NCBI GenBank assembly: GCA_022865445.1 | Contig: JALHSX010000173.1 | Location: 1-9,313, forward strand | Direction: 5' to 3' | DNA length: 9,313 bases | Origin: Thermoplasmata archaeon | GTDB taxonomy: Archaea > Thermoplasmatota > Thermoplasmata > UBA10834 | Part shown: positions 5,377-9,313 of the stretch, in pieces | How positions within the stretch are numbered: the first letter of the stretch is position 1 | Layout of the letters: every line of letters begins with the position of its first letter | Made by a program: the position numbers and the translations under genes | Notes under the pieces: model-generated | Told to the model about the DNA's origin: nothing | Databases searched by the model: none | What the model saw: the letters and a program-made list of their open reading frames with translations, nothing else

Positions 5377-5964
5377 TCAGCGTTTCCAGATGGTTTCCTT
5401 GTCCCTGAGCTCGGCTGCCAGACCACCCTTTCTGCCCATGTCTTTCTGTGGAATGCATAAGGGGACTATCAATACATTGGTCTCCGACCTGAGCTGGCCT
5501 GCGAGGGTGGTCGCGGCCTCCTTGGCAACTTCCTCTGAGACAACCCCATCATCGAAGACTACGGCGATGTCCACATCCTCGCCAGGGGCGTGCTCTCCTC
5601 TCCCAATGCTCCCGAACAGCCTGCATTCCCGGAGCCACTCTTTCTCGCCGAGCCTGCTGGCGTAGAGCTTTGCAGCACTCCTCTGGGGGTCGGCCTCAGG
5701 GATCAGACGAAGCATCCTGATCTTCTCCCTGTCGTCCGCCAGGGCAACACATATCGCGTTGCCCATCCTCCGCGTGCGCACAAACCCCGCCTTCTTCAGC
5801 TCCTTGACCGCTCTCCATGCGGTCATGGTTGGGACCCGGGAAGTCCTCGCGAGCTCGTTAACGGTGAAATCTCTGTCGGGATAGGCCTTGAGCGTACGTA
5901 TCAGCTCTACTCTTCCCTTCCGAGCCAGTATCTCAAGAAACTCACGTGAAATCAACCTAATCAT
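5377..5964 (-). CDS. Winged-helix DNA-binding domain fused to a minimal nucleotidyltransferase (MNT) domain
   Basis: The 195-residue product has an N-terminal winged helix-turn-helix (about 1-75; recognition region DFTVNELARTSRVPTMTAWRAV at 32-53, then the KELKKAGFVRTRR wing) and a C-terminal polymerase-beta-like nucleotidyltransferase domain (about 100-175). The latter shows L-F-G118-S119-I-G-R-G and E-D130-V-D132-I-A-V, the motif that binds Mg2+ and NTP. The third carboxylate usual for the fold seems replaced, with T-N163-V-L-I in the matching strand, so activity may be altered. The frame is open for another 77 codons upstream, but those cross the promoter and repeat array; ATG 5962-5964 is chosen because the domain begins there. 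MNT proteins are often antitoxins or AMP-transferring partners of HEPN toxins, but no HEPN gene is adjacent. The repeats over its own promoter suggest self-regulation (inference). Confidence 0.82.
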   Translation of the reverse strand: MIRLISREFLEILARKGRVELIRTLKAYPDRDFTVNELARTSRVPTMTAWRAVKELKKAGFVRTRRMGNAICVALADDREKIRMLRLIPEADPQRSAAKLYASRLGEKEWLRECRLFGSIGRGEHAPGEDVDIAVVFDDGVVSEEVAKEAATTLAGQLRSETNVLIVPLCIPQKDMGRKGGLAAELRDKETIWKR

Positions 5965-5998
5965 ACCTCTAGTGGTATGGTCATACCATTCATGGTAT
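5962..5998. promoter_or_regulatory. Operator-like array of four alternating CATACC/GGTATG half-sites
   Basis: Half-sites on the + strand are CATACC (5962-5967), GGTATG (5974-5979), CATACC (5982-5987) and GGTAT (5994-5998). They form three overlapping inverted repeats: 5962-5979 (an 18-bp palindrome with a CTAG centre and one mismatched pair), 5974-5987 (6-bp arms, 2-base centre) and 5983-5998 (perfect 7-bp arms, 2-base centre). The first half-site contains the start codon of the HTH-nucleotidyltransferase gene and the last overlaps its TATA box, which is an arrangement suited to repression by a dimer or tetramer. The encoded winged-helix protein is the obvious candidate ligand, by inference. 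Confidence 0.75.
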
Positions 5999-6002
5999 AA
6001 AA
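5995..6002 (-). promoter_or_regulatory. TATA box for the HTH-nucleotidyltransferase gene
   Basis: On the - strand this reads TTTTATAC, centred about 35 bp before the ATG at 5964, so transcription should start near 5973 with a leader of about eight bases. On the + strand the same bases read TATAAAA and might also serve a rightward promoter toward polX with a leader of about 100 bases. Confidence 0.55.
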
Positions 6003-6078
6003 CAATGACGCATAAGTGCTGCCAGTATAGCCATCCTCGAAAACATAAGTTGGAGGAAACCGACCCCTCCGAGGCAAA

Positions 6079-6121
6079 TCTATATTCGAAGCCTATGGGA
6101 TTTGGACTCGGGTCCGGGAGG
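6079..6121 (+). promoter_or_regulatory. Promoter and ribosome binding site of polX
   Basis: TCTATATTC (6079-6087) is a TATA-like element; transcription would start near 6109. GGGAGG (6116-6121) stands 4 bases before ATG 6126-6128 and decides that start over an in-frame TTG at 6102, which precedes the ribosome binding site. Confidence 0.5.
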
Positions 6122-6125
6122 TTAC

Positions 6126-7850
6126 ATGGACAACAGTGAGATAGCCGCAGTATTCGACGAGATCGCGGACCTGCTGGACCTTCAGGGAGTGGCATTCAAA
6201 CCAATCGCCTATCGACGGGCGGCCAGGAACATCGAGTCCATGGAGATAGATATCAACGAGGTTGCGGCCGACGGAAAAATTGAGGACATTCCTGGTGTGG
6301 GAAAGGCGATGGCGAAGAAGATCGAAGAGATGATTAGAACTGGCAAGCTGGCCTACCTCGATGACCTCCGCTCCGAAGTGCCGTCCGGGCTTGTCGAGCT
6401 TCTCAAGATCCCAGATGTTGGCCCCAAGACAGCCGTGGTTCTCCACAATGAGTTGGGCATAACTTCAGTGGCGATGCTCAAGGAGGCGGTGCTCAGCCAT
6501 CGGCTGCACGGAATCAAGGGATTTGGCGAGAAAACCGAAGAGCGTATACTTCAGGGCATCCGAACAGTGGAATCGAAGAGTGGTCGGACTCTGATGGGGA
6601 TCGCCCTGCCGGTCGCGGAGGCATTCGTGGATCATCTGAAGGAATCTCTGCCTCTGGACAAGATATGTCTGGCTGGCAGCCTGAGGCGGGGGAAAGAGAC
6701 CGTTGGGGATATCGATATCTTGGTTGGAGACGACAAACCGGCCACTGTCATGGACGCCTTTGTGTCCTATCCGGAGGTCGATAGTCTGCTGATGAAGGGC
6801 CCCACGAAGTCGAGTGTGAGATTGAGGAGTGGACTCCAGGTCGACATTCGCGCTGTGGAGTCAAAGAGCTGGGGCGCTGCGCTGTGCTACTTCACCGGGT
6901 CGAAGGAGCATAACGTATCCATGAGGAGGATCGGTGTCGAGAAGGGTCTGAAACTCAACGAGTATGGTCTGTTCGAGCGCGAATCTGGCACTATGGTTGC
7001 TGGGGCGACCGAGGAGGAAGTCTATGAGGCCCTCGGTCTGAGGTATGTGGAACCCGAGATTCGTGAGAATTCAGGCGAACTGGAGGCTTCGAAGCAGGGC
7101 ACGCTTCCTGTACTCGTCAATAGGGCGGATATACGAGGGGATTTCCATGTGCACACGAGCTGGAGCGATGGCGCCAACAAGGTAGAGGATGTGGTCTCTA
7201 AGGCTATGGCCAAGGGATACGAATACATCGCAATCACGGACCATTCCCAGAGTCTAAGGATTGCGAACGGCCTGTCTCCAGAAAGGTTGAGTAAGCAGAT
7301 AGAGGTCGTTCGGAAGGCGGACGAGCTGGGTGGAGGAAGGGTCAGAGTCCTCGCAGGAAGCGAGGTCGACATTAGGGCCGACGGCTCCTTGGATTTCCCC
7401 TCTTCGCTGCTCAAGGACCTGGATATCGTCATCGGATCTGTTCACTCTAGGTTCAAGATGGAGAAGAACGAGATGACTAAACGGGTTGTCAACGCAGTCT
7501 CATCAGGCCAGATCGACATCCTCGGGCATCCGACCGGACGCTTGATCGGCAAGAGGGCTCCCTACGCGCTTGACCTCGAGAAGGTATTCTCTGCTGCCAA
7601 GGATTCAGGCGTGTGCATGGAGCTGAATTCGTTCCCTGATAGGCTCGATCTAGCAGACGCGAATTGCAGACATGCAATGAACTCGGGCGTCAAAGTGGCT
7701 ATAGCTACGGATGCCCATAGCGTGGAACAGATGGACTATATCAAATACGGAATCACAACGGCAAGGCGAGGCTGGCTCGAGGCGAAGGATGTTCTCAACA
7801 CTGTGCGTGGGAAGGACATCTTGAAGCGACTCCATGGGGGCAGACCATGA
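6126..7850 (+). CDS. polX: DNA polymerase X family with C-terminal PHP exonuclease domain
   Basis: The 574-residue product has the usual length (about 570-580) and order of prokaryotic PolX. An 8-kDa-like N-terminal region (MDNSEIAAVFDEIADLL, AYRRAARNIESM) carries helix-hairpin-helix motifs IPGVGKAMAKKI, IPDVGPKTA and IKGFGEKTEERI. The palm begins with GSLRRGKETVGDIDIL, with metal ligands D195 and D197, and D240 in GLQVDIRAV. The PHP domain shows H341-V-H343-T, the TDHS and GSEVDIRADG segments, SVHSR, GHPTGR, ELNSFPDRLDLAD and ATDAHS. All expected metal ligands appear present. It fills short gaps in DNA during base excision repair, and the PHP domain gives 3'-5' exonuclease or AP-site processing (known for Bacillus PolX). 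The gene overlaps ligA by 4 bp (ATGA), so gap filling and sealing are likely made together. Confidence 0.95.
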   Translation: MDNSEIAAVFDEIADLLDLQGVAFKPIAYRRAARNIESMEIDINEVAADGKIEDIPGVGKAMAKKIEEMIRTGKLAYLDDLRSEVPSGLVELLKIPDVGPKTAVVLHNELGITSVAMLKEAVLSHRLHGIKGFGEKTEERILQGIRTVESKSGRTLMGIALPVAEAFVDHLKESLPLDKICLAGSLRRGKETVGDIDILVGDDKPATVMDAFVSYPEVDSLLMKGPTKSSVRLRSGLQVDIRAVESKSWGAALCYFTGSKEHNVSMRRIGVEKGLKLNEYGLFERESGTMVAGATEEEVYEALGLRYVEPEIRENSGELEASKQGTLPVLVNRADIRGDFHVHTSWSDGANKVEDVVSKAMAKGYEYIAITDHSQSLRIANGLSPERLSKQIEVVRKADELGGGRVRVLAGSEVDIRADGSLDFPSSLLKDLDIVIGSVHSRFKMEKNEMTKRVVNAVSSGQIDILGHPTGRLIGKRAPYALDLEKVFSAAKDSGVCMELNSFPDRLDLADANCRHAMNSGVKVAIATDAHSVEQMDYIKYGITTARRGWLEAKDVLNTVRGKDILKRLHGGRP

Positions 7851-9313
7851 TCGATGAGCGAGAGAGTGCCAAGAGGAGGATGAGGGAGCTCGTCGACAAG
7901 ATATCGCACCACGATGCCAAGTACTATGTCGAGGACAATCCAGAGATTTCAGATTATGAATACGACATGATGGTCAGGGAGCTAGCCGAACTCGAAGGGA
8001 GGTTCCCCGATATCATCCTCTCAGATTCTCCAACGCAGAGGGTCTCGGGGAAACCGCTTGAGGAATTCCCGAAAGTCGAGCACAGGGTTGCCATGCTCAG
8101 CCTCGGCAACTGCTATTCGTCCGATGAGTTAAGGGAGTTCGATTCCAGGGTCAGGAATTGGCTAGGCGGCGAGCCTGTTGAATACGTCGTGGAACTGAAG
8201 GTCGATGGCCTAGGCATAGCCCTGCTTTTCGAGAATTGCGCACTGACCAGAGGGGCCACGAGGGGGGACGGCATGGTTGGCGAAGATGTCACATCGAACA
8301 TCAAGACAATCAGGAGCATTCCGCTAAGGCTGAACCCGGAAGGAGGCCTGCATAGCGTCGAGGTTCGCGGCGAGGTCTACATGCCCAAAGCTGGCCTCAG
8401 GAAGCTGAACAAGGACAGGGAGGCGAAGGGAGAATCGCTTTTCGCCAATCCAAGGAATGCGGCTGCGGGTTCTATCCGTCAGCTGGACCCCAAGATCGCA
8501 GCGACCCGTCCGTTGGAGGCCTATTTCTACACTCTGAGTTTCAGCGGGGATAGGATGCCTTCGACTCACGAGGGGTGTTTGGAAGTCATGCGGAAGTCGG
8601 GGCTGAGGACTAGCCCAAACACGAAGAAGCTCGATTCGATCGACAAGGTGCTGGAGTACATCATCTCCTGGCAGTCCAAGAGAGATGGCATCGAGTACGA
8701 GATTGATGGGATCGTCATCAAGGTCAACTCCCTGGCTCAGCAGTCAAAGCTCGGCTACACTGCGAAGGAACCGAGATGGGCCATCGCCTACAAGTATCCA
8801 CCAAAACAGATGACGACTAGGCTGCTCGATATCCAGGTGCAGGTAGGACGCACAGGCACATTGACGCCGGTCGCCCTGATGGAGCCCGTCCAATTGGGCG
8901 GCGTCAAGGTTACCCACGCGACATTGCACAACGAAGATGAAATCAAGCGCAAGGATTTGCGAATCGGGGACTATGTACTGGTCGAGAGGGCGGGCGAGGT
9001 GATCCCGCAGGTCGTGAAGCCCATGACCGATCGCAGGACCGGCAAGGAGAAGGAGTTCAAGATGCCCCAGACGTGCCCTGTATGCGGTTCCAAGGCCGCG
9101 CGCGATGAGGGCGAGGTCGCTAGGAGATGCGTCAATGCCTCTTGCCCCGCCCAAGTGAAGGAAAGGCTTGCGCACTTCTGCTCCCGATCTGCCATGGATA
9201 TCGAGGGTATCGGTCCATCGCTGATCGATCAACTCGTTGACAAAGGATTGGTCAGAGACGCAGCCGATCTGTACGGGCTGAAGAAGGAACAGCTGTTGAC
9301 GCTGGAAGGAATC
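7847..9313 (+). CDS. ligA: NAD-dependent DNA ligase LigA, N-terminal 489 residues (3' end outside window)
   Basis: The frame starts at the ATG that overlaps the polX TGA and stays open to the window end. The NMN-binding domain Ia is seen in HHDAKYYVEDNPEISDYEYD (21-40). The adenylation domain has the lysine nucleophile K118 in ELKVDGLGIAL, then TRGATRGDGMVGEDVT, VRGEVYMP, NPRNAAAGSIRQLD, EYEIDGIVIKVN and RWAIAYKYPPKQ. The OB fold follows (VQVGRTGTLTPVALMEPV...THATLHNEDEI), then a four-Cys zinc finger (C410, C413, C428, C433) and the start of the helix-hairpin-helix domain (DIEGIGPSLID). About 170-200 residues, including the rest of HhH and the BRCT domain, are expected beyond the edge. It seals nicks using NAD+. 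This is the bacterial ligase type; archaea normally use ATP-dependent ligases, so horizontal origin is likely. A G-run (7836-7840) may act as a weak ribosome site; translation is probably coupled to polX. Confidence 0.95.
   Translation, partial: MIDERESAKRRMRELVDKISHHDAKYYVEDNPEISDYEYDMMVRELAELEGRFPDIILSDSPTQRVSGKPLEEFPKVEHRVAMLSLGNCYSSDELREFDSRVRNWLGGEPVEYVVELKVDGLGIALLFENCALTRGATRGDGMVGEDVTSNIKTIRSIPLRLNPEGGLHSVEVRGEVYMPKAGLRKLNKDREAKGESLFANPRNAAAGSIRQLDPKIAATRPLEAYFYTLSFSGDRMPSTHEGCLEVMRKSGLRTSPNTKKLDSIDKVLEYIISWQSKRDGIEYEIDGIVIKVNSLAQQSKLGYTAKEPRWAIAYKYPPKQMTTRLLDIQVQVGRTGTLTPVALMEPVQLGGVKVTHATLHNEDEIKRKDLRIGDYVLVERAGEVIPQVVKPMTDRRTGKEKEFKMPQTCPVCGSKAARDEGEVARRCVNASCPAQVKERLAHFCSRSAMDIEGIGPSLIDQLVDKGLVRDAADLYGLKKEQLLTLEGI

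Noticed and set aside
5254..5460. 68-codon + strand open frame after the beta-lactamase-like gene
   Set aside because: It begins inside the terminator-like hairpin, overlaps the end of the HTH-nucleotidyltransferase gene and shows no domain.
6102..6125. TTG at 6102 as the polX start
   Set aside because: It lies before the GGGAGG ribosome site; the ATG at 6126 matches the usual PolX N-terminus.
5965..6195. Upstream extension of the HTH-nucleotidyltransferase frame by 77 codons
   Set aside because: It covers the operator array and TATA box and part of polX on the other strand; the winged-helix domain begins at the chosen ATG.
1..9313. CRISPR arrays, insertion sequences, tRNA or rRNA genes, including pylT
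   Set aside because: No regularly spaced direct repeats, transposase motifs, terminal inverted repeats or tRNA-like folds were seen by eye in the intergenic stretches.

Overview
The window looks like a chromosomal piece of an archaeon, most likely a member or relative of the Thermoplasmatota (Methanomassiliicoccales-like). The reasons are a stand-alone DUF835 protein, a monomethylamine methyltransferase (MtmB) tail, an MttB-family methyltransferase, TATA-like boxes about 25 to 40 bp before several start codons, and two genes that look leaderless. The phylum is inferred; no rRNA or other marker gene is present.

Left part (1-1416, + strand): the C-terminal end of an MtmB-type methylamine methyltransferase enters from the left edge and stops at an amber codon. 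It is followed by a small nine-cysteine protein made of two 41-residue copies of a four-cysteine unit, then by a DUF835 protein with a strong TATA box.

Middle (1472-3970, - strand): a HAD-superfamily phosphatase and an MttB-family methyltransferase of full length without an internal amber codon, so a non-pyrrolysine type. They are separated by a 324-bp gap that holds an 18-bp inverted repeat and a pyrimidine-rich tract. No corrinoid protein gene (mtmC/mttC type) is visible, so the methyl-transfer partners must lie elsewhere.

Right part (4173-9313): a class A beta-lactamase-like protein without a signal peptide (+), and a convergent winged-helix/minimal-nucleotidyltransferase fusion (-) whose promoter carries four alternating CATACC/GGTATG half-sites. 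Next come polX (+, DNA polymerase X with PHP domain) and ligA (+, bacterial-type NAD-dependent DNA ligase, cut by the window edge). polX and ligA overlap by 4 bp and form a compact gap-filling and nick-sealing repair unit.

The most interesting points are the duplicated Cys-rich protein next to mtmB, the use of TAG as the terminator of three of eight visible genes beside an mtmB gene (a family normally read with TAG as pyrrolysine), the operator-like repeat array over the nucleotidyltransferase promoter, and the polX-ligA pair in an archaeal setting.
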